Below are positions 24,375 to 37,292 of a stretch of 64,000 bases of DNA, piece after piece. Origin of the DNA: Lobulomyces angularis (taxonomy: Eukaryota > Chytridiomycota > Chytridiomycetes > Lobulomycetales > Lobulomycetaceae); contig JADHYX010000006.1 of assembly GCA_027604685.1 (NCBI GenBank), forward strand, positions 62,001-126,000, written 5' to 3'. Positions within the stretch are counted from its first letter, which is position 1. Every line of letters begins with the position of its first letter. The notes under the pieces were generated by a model. The model ran no database searches and was not told where the DNA came from. It saw nothing but the letters and a program-made list of their open reading frames with translations. Position numbers and translations under genes: made by a program.

Positions 24375-24930
24375 CTTAACTAGAGAACTTTTTTTTAATA
24401 CATTAAATAAACAAAAAATTGCATAATGTAAAGGATAAAACTGATTTTCATACTATTAATCAATTTCAAAATTTATTTGATTAAATGTGAAAGTTAATTT
24501 TTTTTAAAACGTTCAATGATTTAATGTTATTATTTTAATACAAAATAATATTTTAATTAAATGTATTACAAAAAAAAGTATGCTCCAAAATCAAAAAACA
24601 GATTAGTATCAGCTATAACATATCAGTGAAGATCAGCATTGAAGTATCAGTCAAATTCTATGGCAAATCTGCATTGAACGGCGTAATTTAAAATATATGA
24701 ATTTGAAACTTGTTTGTTAAACGCCTTAACATTTTTCAACAACAAACCTTCCGATATATATTAAAAATTGGAGTTCCAACATTTTATAATCGCATCTTAA
24801 TTTCAATCGAGCGATATTACTTATTCAGACAAATATTTTTCTTTTTGGATAAAAATATAGCATAAACAAAATTTTCCTTTCCTTTTCAAAAAATTTCTTC
24901 ACGCAAAATTTAAAAACATTTTTAAAAATT
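24375..24930. other. 556-bp divergent spacer, Rho-GDI / PhoD-like gene
   Basis: Should hold both promoters. AT-rich with mixed A/T runs and no recognised factor site. No coding segment seen. Confidence 0.4.
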
Positions 24931-27254
24931 ATGCCAATTATGCCAATTAATACCAAGAATAATCTTGTGTCTGGTACAATATTTCCGGATTATGGGCATC
25001 CACTTTCACAAAGCTGCAGTATGTATTTCTTATTTTTTAATATTATCTGTTTCTGTATTAGATGAAAAGATTGAAATCGAAAACTCTCAGTTGACTGAAA
25101 AAATTGAATTTATTGGACCCTTTTTGAAATATGTTGGTACGGATTCTGCGAAATTTAATTGGCTTGGTTCAGTTTTAATTATTACCAAGGAACTTTTTCG
25201 TTCTCCTACACTTACAGTTTTTCAACCAAACAATGTTGACTTTACTATTCACATAGAGGGATTTTTACTTGATCATGGTTATCACGCATTGCGAGATAAA
25301 TGTTTTTGGAGGTATTTTTTTGTATGTTACTTCTTGTGACCGTTAATTTTGAAAAGATTTGACTTGCGAGTCCCTTTGGGTCCAGAAAGCAGTGATGTTG
25401 AATACGGTTATTATGTTAACGATGAGAAAACTGCTTTTAACTCGTTTTATGTGGCTGGAAGAAAAACAAAATTCTGGAATTGGTCTTTTTACAGTTGCAA
25501 CGGTTTTAATGGCTTAAGTGAGGAAGCAAAACAAGAAATTGAGGGAGTTACTCCACTATGGAGAGATGTGTAAGGTTTTTTTAATTTTATTTACTAATTT
25601 ATTTTTAAAATGAAACGTTACTAATGCAGCATGTTTCGTCATGCTCAAAAACCAATGCACGTCATGATAGGTGGTGGAGACCAAGTATATGCGGATCAAG
25701 TTTGGACAAAGCACAATAAAATTAAAGAATGGCTGTCATTAAAAGGAAAACAAAATAGAGCCGAATATCCCTGGAGCAGAGAATTGGAGGATGAGATTAG
25801 CAGTTTTTATTACACACTGTATGTAACTTCTTGGGAAGACCAATATGTGAAAAGTATTATTTATATTTTTGACATTTAATCAATTTAGACGCTTTTGCGA
25901 GTATACCACAGGTTAACGTGTTGGATGATCATGATATTTGGGATGGATATGGTTAGTATCCTTATAAATTTAGACAATTTCATATTTAACTTGCTTAAGG
26001 ATCTTACCCAGAAATTTTATCAAATGCCAATGTCTATAAAGGATGTGGCAAAATTGCAATACAATTCTATTTATTGTTTCAGCATCATACAACCATGGAA
26101 AGAGCCTCTATAGATGGATATTTTGGGAAAGGAAATGCAAGTTATAACTTTATTAGGGAGTTTGGACCGTCAACTGCGGTGCTCCTAGTGGATAGTAGAT
26201 GTGAAAGAACTGTTGAGGAGGTGGTTTCGCAGGATTCATGGGAAATGATTTTTCGTGAGCTAAATAAATTAACATGTCAACATTTAATTGTAGTAACAGG
26301 TACTTGCTGTTACTAAAATTATTATTGTTTAAAGTTTAGTGTAGGTGTTCCAGTTATTCATCCAAGGATGAAGTGGGCTGAAACGCAGACCAAGAGATTT
26401 CACAAAGTTAAATTGTCATGCACCAGTTTTGCTAATGGGTATTAATAAATTTAATAAGATATTTTGCAATTAACTATGGAGTTAGGGTAAAATCTAAAGT
26501 TCCTTTTTTGTCTGGTGGCGTGGAGTATATAAAAAAAAAATTAGGAAAAGGAGGTTTACTTAAACCACTGATAAATCAATTTGGTCTACCAGAGTTGGAT
26601 GATGATCTTATGGATCACTGGACCCATCCAAATCATATTGTAGAAAGAAGAATGATGGTATGCTGTATCACATACTCAACATTACTAATTTTTTACGGGA
26701 AGGTAGAAAAGTTACAAGAGATATCAAGGACGAATAAAGTTAGAGTTACATTTCTTGCAGGAGATGTGCATTTGTGTACAGCTGGAAAGTTTTTTAACGC
26801 TGCATTTGAAGGTTCGCTGGATTGTCATTTGATGTACCAAGTAACTTCTTCCGCTATAGGTAGTTTTTTAGTTAATTATGAAAATTGAATGATGTTTTTT
26901 TATTTTAGGAAATGTTCCTCCGCCCAAAGTGGTGGTTGATATTACAGAAAAGCAAGGGAAAAAAACTCATGAATTGAATTCCGAAACTTACGAGCGAATG
27001 ATTCAGCTATTTCAAAAGGAAACCACTAAGTCGTTTCATAATGACTGTATGTTATATATCAATTCTAATTGTTAAGTAATTTCATTTTAGCCGAAGCCGG
27101 GAAGTTTATTAAAAAAACCTGTATGCAAAGAAGAAACTATGCCCTTTTTAGCAACCAAGGAGATTATCTTTTTGTATCTTTCTTAGTGGAAAGCCTTGAA
27201 AAAGATCTTCCCACAATTGCTTACAATTTGCGGATCCCTCCAATAATGGGGTAA
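24931..27254 (+). CDS. PhoD-like metallophosphatase-domain protein
   Basis: A member of the fungal PhoD-like (alkaline phosphatase D-related) metallophosphatase family; such proteins often carry no signal peptide and their substrate is mostly unknown. I start it at ATG 24931 (MPIMPINTKNNLVSG), with a gtatgt...attag intron of 43 nt joining to NEKIEIENSQLTEKIEFIGPF. The alternative ATG at 24992 lies within a less likely reading. Stop 27252-27254, about 610 aa in some 11 exons. Metal-site motifs: GGGDQVYAD, VLDDHDIWDGYGSYPE and FLAGDVHLCTAG; also WTHPNHIVERR and a C-terminal LFSNQGDYLFVSFLVE. No transmembrane segment seen. Complete. Confidence 0.85.
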
Positions 27255-27620
27255 ATTTAACAACGTAATATTATGTGCTTTGTGATAAAGGACATTAATA
27301 TATCATAATTTTTTTTTTTTGGAATGTAGATCAAAATTATTAAATATAATAAAATAAAAAAAAAATAGCTCTTTTAATGTTAAATAGCAACACAGGTGAA
27401 TCATGCAGTTAATTTTTTTAGTGTTTTCGATGTGAAAAGTTAGAATGCACTAAAATATTGTTATGATAGTCATGTTCTTTTATAAAAATCATTTGAATCT
27501 AAAACTATTACTATTTTATTTTACATTAATATTCCTTCGTATTACTCCCTTCTTACCAATAGACGAGTAAATTCTTGAAAAAGTGCACATATATAGATCC
27601 AACTAAAAATACACAGTTTT
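27255..27620. other. 366-bp spacer between convergent PhoD-like and RAB4 genes
   Basis: AT-rich 3' flanks of two convergent genes. No coding or RNA feature seen. Confidence 0.4.
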
Positions 27621-28572
27621 TTAACAACACTTAGATCTTGAACTATCAACTGGGACACCAGAAAAATTCCTTAATGCCAAGTCCCCAAAAGTTATGCCTA
27701 CCAACATTAAAGTATTTTTAACTAAAAATTACCCGTCCCAATGTTGTTCGGATCTATCTCACCCGTTTCAATTTTAGATAAAATGGTTCTAGTAATTTTA
27801 AAAAATATTTCCTCTACCATTTCTCCTGTTAACGCTAAAACACATCAAAAAAAGTTTCTTTAAGCTTAATATATACCTGAAGCTTCTAAAAACATTAAGT
27901 TGTTTACTTGAGCAAAATTGCTGGCTTCAATATATGACACTTCCCTATACTCCTCCAAATCCTTATAACAAAAACATAAATGTTTTCTTTAATGATATTA
28001 TTACAATAAAACTACAGTACCAGTTTGTTTCCCACTAATAACATCACAGCGTCCTTAGATGCTAAATTTCTGGCATCATCCAGCCAACTCTGAATCGATT
28101 TAAAGGAATTCATATCTGTGATATCTATAAATGCTTATTTTAGCCATGACTACCGTTATAAAAAGATTCACCATATACTAGCAAACATCCAGCTGCTCCT
28201 ATAAAAAGACTAAGTCTTTTGTAATTAGTGTGTTACCTCTCCAATAGGATTTTGTGACTGCTCTAAACCTTTCCTGTCCAGCACTATCCTTGAGAAAACT
28301 TAAAATACAAAATTTTATTTATCGGAAATTTACCCATATTTGCAGTTTAACAATTTTATTAGTTAAGTTAATAATTTTTGAGCCAAACTCAATTCCAACA
28401 GTGTGAACTGAAGCTGACTTTGATAGTTAAAATTATGTTAGCCGTTTAAAAATAGGTCGAAATTAGTTAATACCTTAAATTTTCCATCAATAAATCTTCT
28501 CAGCAAACAACTTTTTCCCGAAGACATTGGACCAATAATTATAAACTTACAAAGTAAATCATGTGAAGACAT
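27621..28572 (-). CDS. RAB4: Rab4-type small GTPase
   Basis: Rab4 controls fast recycling from early endosomes to the plasma membrane. Start ATG 28572 ([15 protein letters not shown]), stop at 27621, about 205 aa in eight or nine exons with introns as short as 35 nt. G-motifs: P-loop GPMSSGKSC, switch [19 protein letters not shown] (usually DTAGQ), GNKLD and [28 protein letters not shown], the block [20 protein letters not shown] and [14 protein letters not shown] are Rab4-specific. The protein ends in KCC, a double-cysteine geranylgeranylation signal. Ascomycete yeasts lack Rab4, so its presence suits a deep-branching lineage. Confidence 0.93.
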
Positions 28573-28725
28573 CAGACTTTTAATCTAGATGGTTAATTGA
28601 TAATTTTTTCTTCTATGGTAAATATGATTGTATAATTGATGGTAATTGGAGTAGCTAATTGAGTTTGCTGATATTTGGAATTTTTTTCCAAGAATAATAA
28701 ATAATCTCTCTATTTAATTATTTAA

Positions 28726-28798
28726 TTATTTAAATGTGGAATGTATTAATTAGTTTTATTATTTAAATGCAGTATGTATTAAGTACTATTGTTTAAAT
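28726..28798. repeat. degenerate 32-bp tandem repeat
   Basis: TTATTTAAATG followed by TATGTATTAA-like sequence occurs at 28726-28753 and again at 28758-28785 with a few mismatches; a third partial copy (ATTGTTTAAAT) follows. It looks like decayed minisatellite DNA in a promoter spacer. Confidence 0.5.
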
Positions 28799-28879
28799 CT
28801 CACAGAGTCTATAGTATCAATTAAATGCGAATTATACCGTTGAAATATTAAACAACTGCAGGTTATGAAACTGAAAATA

Positions 28880-29074
28880 TTAGTCCTTTTTTAACAGGAA
28901 ATTAATTTGGTAAAAATTGGGTGAGTATTGTGACTGGAGTTGCTTTATCATATAAAGAAATTCTGAAGATTTCTGAGCACTTTTGAGACTTTTATTGAAG
29001 CTAAATAATTGGCAGTGAGTAATTAAATTTCTATGATTTTTGAATGGACTGATCAATAAAAAATTTTTAAACAT
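28880..29074 (-). CDS. possible 64-aa small protein, unknown
   Basis: ATG at 29074 (MFKNFLLISPFKNHRNLI) opens an uninterrupted frame ending KKD at 28880. The N-terminus is hydrophobic and basic without acidic residues, like a mitochondrial presequence. A more polar middle (SLKSAQKSSEFLYMIKQLQ) follows. I recognise no family, and 64 codons can arise by chance in such DNA. Listed only because base composition and residue pattern look less random than in neighbouring frames. Confidence 0.18.
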   Translation of the reverse strand: MFKNFLLISPFKNHRNLITHCQLFSFNKSLKSAQKSSEFLYMIKQLQSQYSPNFYQINFLLKKD

Positions 29075-29454
29075 AGCCAAACTGGTTATAAATAAAGTTC
29101 ATTTAAGTTCATTCAGTTTGAAATAATAAATAATGCAACACTTACATTTCGCGTTAATGTGTTACTAATCAGTTAGAAAATTGAAAAAGAAGTATCTTAT
29201 GTTATTATTTTTAAATTTTTCTCTGATTCTTCAACTTCACAAGTCATCTCACTTCTCTTAGTAAACATTAATAACTGCAAGTTAATCATATTTTAAACAA
29301 AATTTAAGTTTATTTTTTTTTAAAATTTGTTTAGAAGTTATAAATCTCCTTTTTTTTTTAGATATAATAGCGGTTTCATTTTAAAGCCCTTCATTTCATT
29401 GAATTTGAAAATTGACATTCACCAATAATTTATTTTCTTTTTTTTTAAAAAAAC

Positions 29455-30642
29455 ATGTCTGAGATTTCATTTAGAAATCCAGCAGCGAAACTTTCAAGCT
29501 CAATAAAGCCTTTCAAGACTTTAGGAAAAAATTTGGGTTTAGTTGCTACTGAAAATATTTTAACTAAATATTCAACAATTTTGATTGAAAAGCCAATTTT
29601 ACAGTGGAACTCCGAATCGTATCAAACCTTACTTCAACTTAAAGCAATTCTTCCGTTGAATAAGGAGCTTCTAATTTTGCTTGATCAATTTTTTCCCATT
29701 AGTTTATGCCAGATTCAGCCAAACATTTTAAAACAGTCTCGGAAATTATTAGAACGAAACTTGTTATTAGGTGAAGATGAAAATACAAATTTGAAAATTT
29801 TAAGGTACTTTTTTTTATTCTTAATTTTTATTAAAATTTATATAACAGAGTCTATTTCGTGTTGGAGTGTAATTCGTTTCCATCAGGTCTTTGCTTAAAT
29901 TTAGCGTAATATTTAAAGAAAATCTTAAAAATTTTTTTGCTGAACTATGTGTGTTTAATAGATTATGCAATCACAGTTGCTATCCGAATTCTGAAGTGGC
30001 AGAATTTACTGACGAAACAACTGGAGAAATATATTATCATCTTATAACTACTAGAGATATTAAAGCTGGTGAAGAAATTACAATTTCTTACTTAGAACGG
30101 TAAGGAGTGTATATTACGTTATTTAAAATTAGCTAGATATGTTTTAATTGAAAAGTGCACTTCAAGAAGAAGGATATTAGAAGGCCAATACGGGTTTGAG
30201 TGTCATTGTGAATTATGTTCAACCACCAAATTAGAGTCTTTTAAATGTAAAAGTTGTTTTGCGGAAGTTGATTATTTAAATGCAACTTGTTTATCTTGTG
30301 GTGTAAAGTTTAATTTAAATTGGTTGGACAAACTTGATTCGAAATTAATAAAAAATATTGAAAAACTGAGAAATACAATAAAAGAAATAGAGATGATATC
30401 ACCTACATTTAAATTTGACGTGCTGATAAATTACAAAAGTCTAAATAAAGAGGACAGATATAAGTTAAGACTGTTATTGGAACATTTAGTAGCAATCGGA
30501 GTAGAATTGGATAAGTTTATGTATAAAGACTCCCTTATCCTAGAAATTGTAAGGTAAATATATTGATTGATTTCAATTTTTCAAAAATTTGATGTCTTTT
30601 AGTTTATACAGGTTAAAGTTCAATAAACTCTTAAGTTGTTAG
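29455..30642 (+). CDS. SET-domain protein, SMYD/Set5-like
   Basis: SET-domain proteins transfer methyl groups from S-adenosylmethionine to lysines on histones or other proteins. Start ATG 29455 (MSEISFRNPAAKLSSS), stop 30640-30642, about 310 aa in five exons. The start of SET reads KTLGKNLGLVATENI. The core is SGLCLNLALCNHSCYPNSEV (NHSC..N binds the cofactor), TTRDIKAGEEITISYLE, then a cysteine-rich post-SET region GFECHCELC followed by CKSC...CLSCG, which could bind zinc. No MYND finger splits the SET domain, so Set5-like or an N-lysine methyltransferase is more likely than a true SMYD. The last exon adds a short poorly conserved tail. Substrate unknown. Confidence 0.82.
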
Positions 30643-30818
30643 CTAGCAGTGACCTTCATTTTAATAAGAACAAAAATTCTTTGTGTGAATTAAAGTTTAA
30701 GTCTAATGTGGTTAAAATATTGAAGGCTTTCTCTTTGCAAACTATAATAAGAAACACTGAACACACCACAAAAAAATTAAATTTTATTGGTAATATTAAA
30801 TCTATATAAAGTAAAATT

Positions 30819-32259
30819 CTATTTTTTTTTATCACCAAATAATAACTCAAAATCAATTTCGTCTACCTTTTTCTTTTTTCCTTTGCCGTCAGTTCCTGAC
30901 GACTTTCCTTTGCTGGTCATCTGTAATTCATTCAACAGGTTTTTTACAGTGTCTTTAGATTGATCCTTTTCATTCACATTGCCATCTACTTTGTTAACTT
31001 TATTCTCTGCAGCTCTACCGAACATTGTATTGGTAAAGCTTATAGTATCGTTACTATTTTTGTAGGCAGCTAAACATTAAAACAATCAATAAAGAAAGCG
31101 TTTTTTAATTAATAATACATTCTGCACCAGGTTCTTTTCCTGTAACATATATTTCAGGTTGTCCACTATGATTAATTCTTGCTTCCAGAACCCAAAAATC
31201 CATTAAATTGTCTCTGTTTACTCCAGCAGCAACTCTTCCTTGACCATATGGTAAATGATCCGCTAACATAAAAATAAGAGGTTTGAATAAAAAAGAACAA
31301 ACATACTTGCACAAAAAGCAACAAATCCACTAATTCCTACAGCGTGACCTCCATTTACTTTGCTTAGAATTCTGCCCCTAACTGGCCGAGCCATTATTTT
31401 TCTTATATTAAAATCTGGTACTTCTTTTTGAACTGTACTCAAATTTGTTAATATCACTTCTTTTGAAAGATAAGAGGGAGGGTGGAAAAAGCTACTTCCA
31501 CTTCCATTTGCTTGGAATGGTGCCTTCGGTTTAGTAGTGACATTGAGAAGTTTATTCCAATCCTTGTAAAATAATAGTTAAGTGGAAAACTTCATCTTTA
31601 TGTGGTGATATTTATTCGTTCAGGAAGTAATTGTTATAAATGCTAAATCTAGTTACCTTTGGGTCCAGTAATTTTGCATTTACCAAATCAAGATATAACT
31701 TTCTTAACTTTTTCGCCATCAAAATTAATTTATCATATTCTTTCTGATTTAAGTCACCTAAAAAAATTAAAATTTTCTTAATATCATTAAATAACTACAA
31801 ATACCTATATATTTTGGAAAAGTATCAAATTTTGGTAAACTTTTTAGGTTGTTTTTTTTTAAAATTTCCTTTAAATCATCGCTTTTAGTTCCAGAAAAAT
31901 TATTAGAGTTGTTTAGTATTTCTGCTTCTAAATTAGTAGGTAATATTGGAAGATCATGTTTTTTTTCAGGAAAAATGAAATTTTCCTTCCAACGTTGAGA
32001 TTGAGAGAATGGCAAAAAGCCTGAAGAGACAATAAGTCTTTTACTTTTGTCACTATGTGATTTTACTATGGAAAAATTCGAAGGAACATTTTTTGGTCTA
32101 AAATAGAAACTGTTAAAAATGTAACTTTAATTTAGTTACCAACCTAGTTGATTTTAATCCCCAATCACCTTTCTTAACATTCTGAAGTGTAGTTGTAATT
32201 ACTTGATCCTTTTGTAATGCACAAAATTTTGAAGCTCTAAATAAACTTCCAAAATCCAT
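30819..32259 (-). CDS. MRP51: mitochondrial small-subunit ribosomal protein bS1m (Mrp51 family)
   Basis: Mrp51 is a fungal mitochondrial ribosomal protein; in yeast it is needed for translation of all mitochondrial mRNAs through their 5' leaders. Start ATG 32259 (MDFGSLFRASKFCALQK), stop at 30819, about 385 aa in seven exons. Family features: an N-terminal KGDWGLKST box, a central domain with ARPVRGRILSKVNGGHAVGI followed by SGFVAF, and DHLPYGQGRVAAGVNRDNL. The last ~70 residues are charged and Lys-rich (SKGKSSGTDGKGKKKKVDEID), probably a flexible tail. Mrp51 is a fungal family, which supports placement near fungi. It is divergent to 5-oxoprolinase. Confidence 0.78.
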
Positions 32260-32422
32260 TTGTCATAAATCTTGATTTTTTTTTATTTTTTTTGTAAATG
32301 TACCACATACAACCAAATTAGGGTTTTTATCAGCTGCAAAGTTTTATGTGTGTAACATTTTAATGTGAACTAATTTTCGATTATTTATACAATTTATAAA
32401 ATTAATTTGCTCGAAAACCAAT
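32260..32422. promoter_or_regulatory. 163-bp divergent promoter, MRP51 / OXP1
   Basis: The whole space between two opposed start codons. AT-rich with poly-T runs beside the MRP51 start. No known motif found. Confidence 0.4.
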
Positions 32423-35400
32423 ATGCCCACCAATAGTAATAATGATGGTTTAAAAATTAGAGTTACAATTGATAGAGGTGGGACTTTTACTGATTGTATT
32501 GGTTTCATTCCACAAGAAGATGGTACCTCAAAAACTGTAGTTGTAAAATTACTTTCAGTAGATCCTAAAAATTATCCTGACGCCCCAAGAGAAGGTAATT
32601 ATTTTTTTTTTCTATTGCATCACGCTTTGTAACTTCCAGGTATTAGAAGAATTTTGGAAATTGCCACAGGAAGACCTCACCCAAGAAATGAAAAGCTTGA
32701 AACAAAAAATTTGGATTTAATAAGAATGGGGACCACTGTTGCAACTAATTCCTTATTGTAACTAGTTTAATTGCTCCTTTTTTTTATTCCATATACATCT
32801 TTTATTTTTTCCTCCACTTGTTTAAATTTCAAATCATTATTATACTTTATTGAAAGTTTTTACCAATTGTAAACGAAATTTTTTTTTGTAGAGAAAGAAC
32901 TGGAGAGCCATTTGCCTTGCTTATAACCAAAGGTTTTAAGGATCTATTGCATATTGGAAATCAAGCAAGACCTAAAATTTTTGATTTGTCAATTGTAACA
33001 CCAGAAGTTCTTTATGATGAAGTTATAGAAGGTAATTTTAAGTTAACTGTAATATTTTTAGTTTATTCTATTTTTTTGCAGTTGACGAAAGGTAATAGTC
33101 AGAATCAATTTCATGATAGAACAGTTTAATAACATTATTTTCAAGAGTTACTTTGGTAGGTTATACTTCTTCATTTGAAGGAATGAATATCAATGAGAAA
33201 TGCGATTCAAGTATCGTAAAAGGAGTGACAGGAGAAAGCGTTCAAATAATAAAAAAACCTAATTTCAAACAAATTGAAAGTGATTTGCAAAAAGTTTTTG
33301 AAAAAGGAATAAAAAGCCTAGCGATTTGCTTAATGCACAGTTTTACTTTTACAGACCATGAAGTTGCACTGAAAAACATCGCCTTAAAAGTCGGTTTTAC
33401 TAACGTTACACTATCGAGCGAACTGACACCAATGATTAAAGTTGAAAATTGAAATTTTTTTATTATTAACGCTCTTCCGTTTAACACATTAGATTGTTCC
33501 AAGAGGCACTTCTGCGTGCGTTGATGCTTATTTAACTCCATGTATACAAAAATACATTGAAGGCTTTTTTTCTGGGTTTGATGATGGATTAACTTATGGG
33601 AAAAATTCTTTCAGCAACACTGTCAAAGTTGAATTTATGCAAAGTGATGGCGGTTTAACACCAGTAAAAAAATTTTCAGGATTTAAAGCTATCTTAAGTG
33701 GTCCAGCTGCAGGAGTGGTAGGTTATGCCTTAACATCATTTGATGAGGTAGAAGGAAGCAGTGTTATAGGTTTTGGTATGAGTTTATTTATTTGGTCATG
33801 TTTATAAATGGCTCCCTAGATATGGGCGGAACTAGTACAGATGTTAGCCGATATGCAGGTAGATATGAACATGTTTTTGAAACTACTACAGCTGGAATAA
33901 CAATCCAAGGTAAACTAAGCTAATATTTATTTTTTCATTTTTTGTCTAATTGAAGCTCCACAGTTGGATATACACACAGTTGCGGCAGGAGGGGGCTCCA
34001 GATTGTTTTTTAAAAATGGAATGTTTGTAGTTGGGTATTCTTTTATTTTATTTACACTAATTATATTAGTCCAGAAAGTGCTTCAGCAGATCCTGGCCCC
34101 GCGTGCTACCGAAAAGGGGGACCTCTTACTATTACTGACGCCAATTTACTATTAGGAAGACTAGTAATTAAACATTTTCCAAAAATATTTGGAAAAAATG
34201 AATCTGAAAGTTTGGATTTTGAAATAACAAAGAAACATTTTGAATCTTTAAGAATGGAAATTAATTCTTTCTTACTAAAATCTAATGAGAATGCTAGAGA
34301 GTTGAGTTTGGATGAAATTGCTTTTGGTTTTGTTAAAGTTGCAAACGAAAGCATGGTATATTTGATTTTTAATTATTACATGTTGAGAATCATATTCTGC
34401 ATTAATAGTGTAGACCGATACGTGCATTAACTCAAAGTAAGGGACACGATACTAGCGCTCACATTTTAGCTTGTTTTGGAGGAGCTGGAGGTCAACACGC
34501 TTGTGCAATTGCAAGAAGTTTAGGAATAAAAAAGATATTGATTCACAAATATGCTTCAATTTTGTCATCATATGGTTTATCTTTAGCTGATGTTATAAAT
34601 GAAGTGCAAGAGCCATGTGCTTCAATCTTTAATAAAGAAAATTTGGAAGATCTGAAAGTTAGATCGATGAAACTGAAAGAAAAATGTCTAGAAAACCTAG
34701 TTAACGAAGGTTTTAAAAAGGAAGACTGTGATTTGGAACTATATTTTAATATGAGGTATAATGGTACCGATACCTCTATGATGACTTTACAAACAGCAAT
34801 TGATGACTGGAACTTTGACTTAGAATTTTTTAAAATTTATAAAGCAGAATTTGGATTTTTACTAAGTGGTCGTAGTATCATTGTGGATGATATAAGAGTG
34901 AGGTAAATATTAAGAAAAGAAATTTTTATGTTTTTTAGAGGAATAGGAAAGAGTTTTGGAAATATAAAAACCACGGTACACCAAGAGTTGAAACATTTAA
35001 AAAAATTCCCAGTTACAAATAGAGATAGTGAAGAAGATGTTTACTGGGGAGAAGAATTTGGTAGAAAGTTGACGCCAGTGTATTTATTGAAAAATTTGCA
35101 AATTGGAAACGAGATTGCTGGACCATGTCTCATAATAGACGCTACCGCGACTATTGTTGTAGAACCTAAATGCGTAGCATATATTACATCTGAGCACGTT
35201 GTGGTATGAAATTAGTATTAAAGATGTGAATTAATATAATAATTTTATCGAAAAGATTGAAATAATTGAGCTCAAAGAAGTGAAGGAAGCAAAAATGGAA
35301 AAAAAAGCTGATCCAATACAGTTGTCTATTTTTTCACATAGGTTTATGTCTATTGCTGAACAAATGGGGAAAACTTTACAGCAAACTTCTATATCAACGA

Positions 35401-37292
35401 ATATCAAAGGTACTTTGAAGAAAATTTTTTTGTTTTATCGAATTAAATAAAAATGTCTAGAACGACTGGATTTCAGCTGTGCCTTATTTGGCCCAGATAG
35501 CGGTTTGGTAGCCAATGCTCCACATATTCCAGTTCACTTAGGATCTATGCAAGAAGCTGTCAAATTCCAAAGCCAATTACTTAAAGGAAATTTATTTGAC
35601 GGAGATGTAATATTAACTAATCATCCGCACGCTGGCGGAAGTCATTTACCTGATATTACAGTTATAACCCCAGTTTTTAATGAAAAAGAAATAGTATTTT
35701 TTGTGGCTTCCAGGGGACATCATTCTGATATAGGAGGAATTACAGCTGGTAGTATGCCTCCTAATTCTAGGGAATTATATCAAGAAGGAGCCGCCATAAA
35801 ATCATTTAAGTTAGTTGAAAATGGGGAATTTAATGAGGAAGGTATTACACAATTGTTACTTGTTGAACCAGGAAAGTTTGAAGGTTGTTCTGGTACCCGG
35901 TAACACCTTTTTTGCAAATAATTAATTATTTAATTTATCTATTATTCTAGGTGTTTGAAGGATAATATATCTGATTTAAAAGCTCAAGTCGCGGCCAATT
36001 ATAAAGGAATTCAGTTAGTAAAAGGATTGATAAGTGAATATGGGCTAGAAGTTGTACAGGCATACATGCATTTTATTCAAGAGGTACTCTTATTTTAACT
36101 GTGGTTAAAATTTGATTATTTTTAAGAATGCAGATTTTTCAGTGAGGCAATTATTAAAGCAAACTGCACGTGCATTAAATACAAACATTCTCAGCAGTGA
36201 AGACTTTATGGATGATGGTACGAAGATCCAATTAAAGGTTACTATCAATGTAGAAGATGGAAGTGCCATTTTTGACTTTGAAGGGACAGGAGAAGAAGTA
36301 AAAATTACACTATAGTTTGAATAATTTAATGTCTGACTTCTAATTCCTTTAGGTTTATGGAAATATAAATGCACCTTACAGTATTTGCTACTCTTCCATT
36401 ATATATTGTTTAAGATGCTTGGTTGGGCAAGATATGCCTTTAAATCAAGGAGCTCTTAAACCCATTACTGTGTTGATACCGAAAAATTCCCTGCTTGATC
36501 CTTCAGTAAATTATATTTTTATTTCACAGTAATCGTTATTCTCTTGTTTTTTATCTGCAGGAGGGGTCTGCAGTTGTAGGAGGAAATGTTTTAACTTCGC
36601 AACGATTATGCGATGTAATCTTAAGGGCATTTCAAGCATGTGGTGCTTCTCAAGGTTGTATGAATAATTTAACTTTCGGTGTCGGTGGTAATGACGAGCA
36701 GGGCAAGTACAGAGAAGGCTTTGGATATTACGAGGTAATTTATTAGTTAGTGATAGAAATTGAAAGAATCGTTATTTTAATAATGCGAAAGACAATTGCT
36801 GGGGGTGCTGGAGCAGGACCAACTTGGCATGGTAGGTCCGGGGTTCACACTCATATGACAAACACTAGGATAACCGACCCGGAAATTATGGAACGTAGAT
36901 ATCCAGTTTTATTAAGAGAATTCGGTTTAAGAGAAGGATCAGGTGGGAAGGGGTTGTTTAATGGAGGGGATGGAGTGATCAGAGAAGTATTCACTCAAAC
37001 AAATACTACTATTTAATAACTTTACTATTTACAATCGTAGATTGAGTTTCAAATGAGAATGCAAGTCTCTATATTATCCGAAAGAAGAGTTTTTTCACCT
37101 TATGGTATGCATGGTGGATCGAATGGAAAACCAGGAAAAAATTATTTGATAAAAAGAATAATTGATGAGAATGGAAATGTCAAATTAAAGAAACTTAATT
37201 TTGGTGGTAAAAACAGCACTGTAGTTAATGAAGGTGATATTTTAAGGATTGAAACTCCAGGTGGCGGTGGGTTTGGAAAGATGAACAATTGA
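32423..37292 (+). CDS. OXP1: ATP-dependent 5-oxoprolinase
   Basis: Hydrolyses 5-oxo-L-proline to glutamate with ATP in the gamma-glutamyl (glutathione) cycle, in the cytosol. Start ATG 32423 ([17 protein letters not shown]), stop 37290-37292, about 1,290 aa in some 17 exons. The N-terminal hydantoinase-A half shows [28 protein letters not shown], the phosphate-binding [31 protein letters not shown] and [13 protein letters not shown]. The hydantoinase-B half shows [36 protein letters not shown] and [18 protein letters not shown]. The C-terminus ends [10 protein letters not shown], standard for the family. One intron near 32757-32891 is about 134 nt, long for this genome. Both halves are intact. 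Confidence 0.96.

Larger units (their letters stand above)
28573..29454. other. 882-bp divergent spacer, RAB4 / SET gene, with degenerate repeats
   Basis: Contains a short degenerate tandem repeat (28726-28798) and one small open frame on the minus strand (28880-29074) that cannot be verified. The remainder is A/T-rich. Confidence 0.4.

Noticed and set aside
24965..25339. Start of the PhoD-like gene in the frame with a hydrophobic, signal-like N-terminus (MGIHFHKAAVCISYFL)
   Set aside because: That stretch coincides with a good gtatgt...attag intron; the spliced model from ATG 24931 gives a continuous polar N-terminus leading into the conserved domain.
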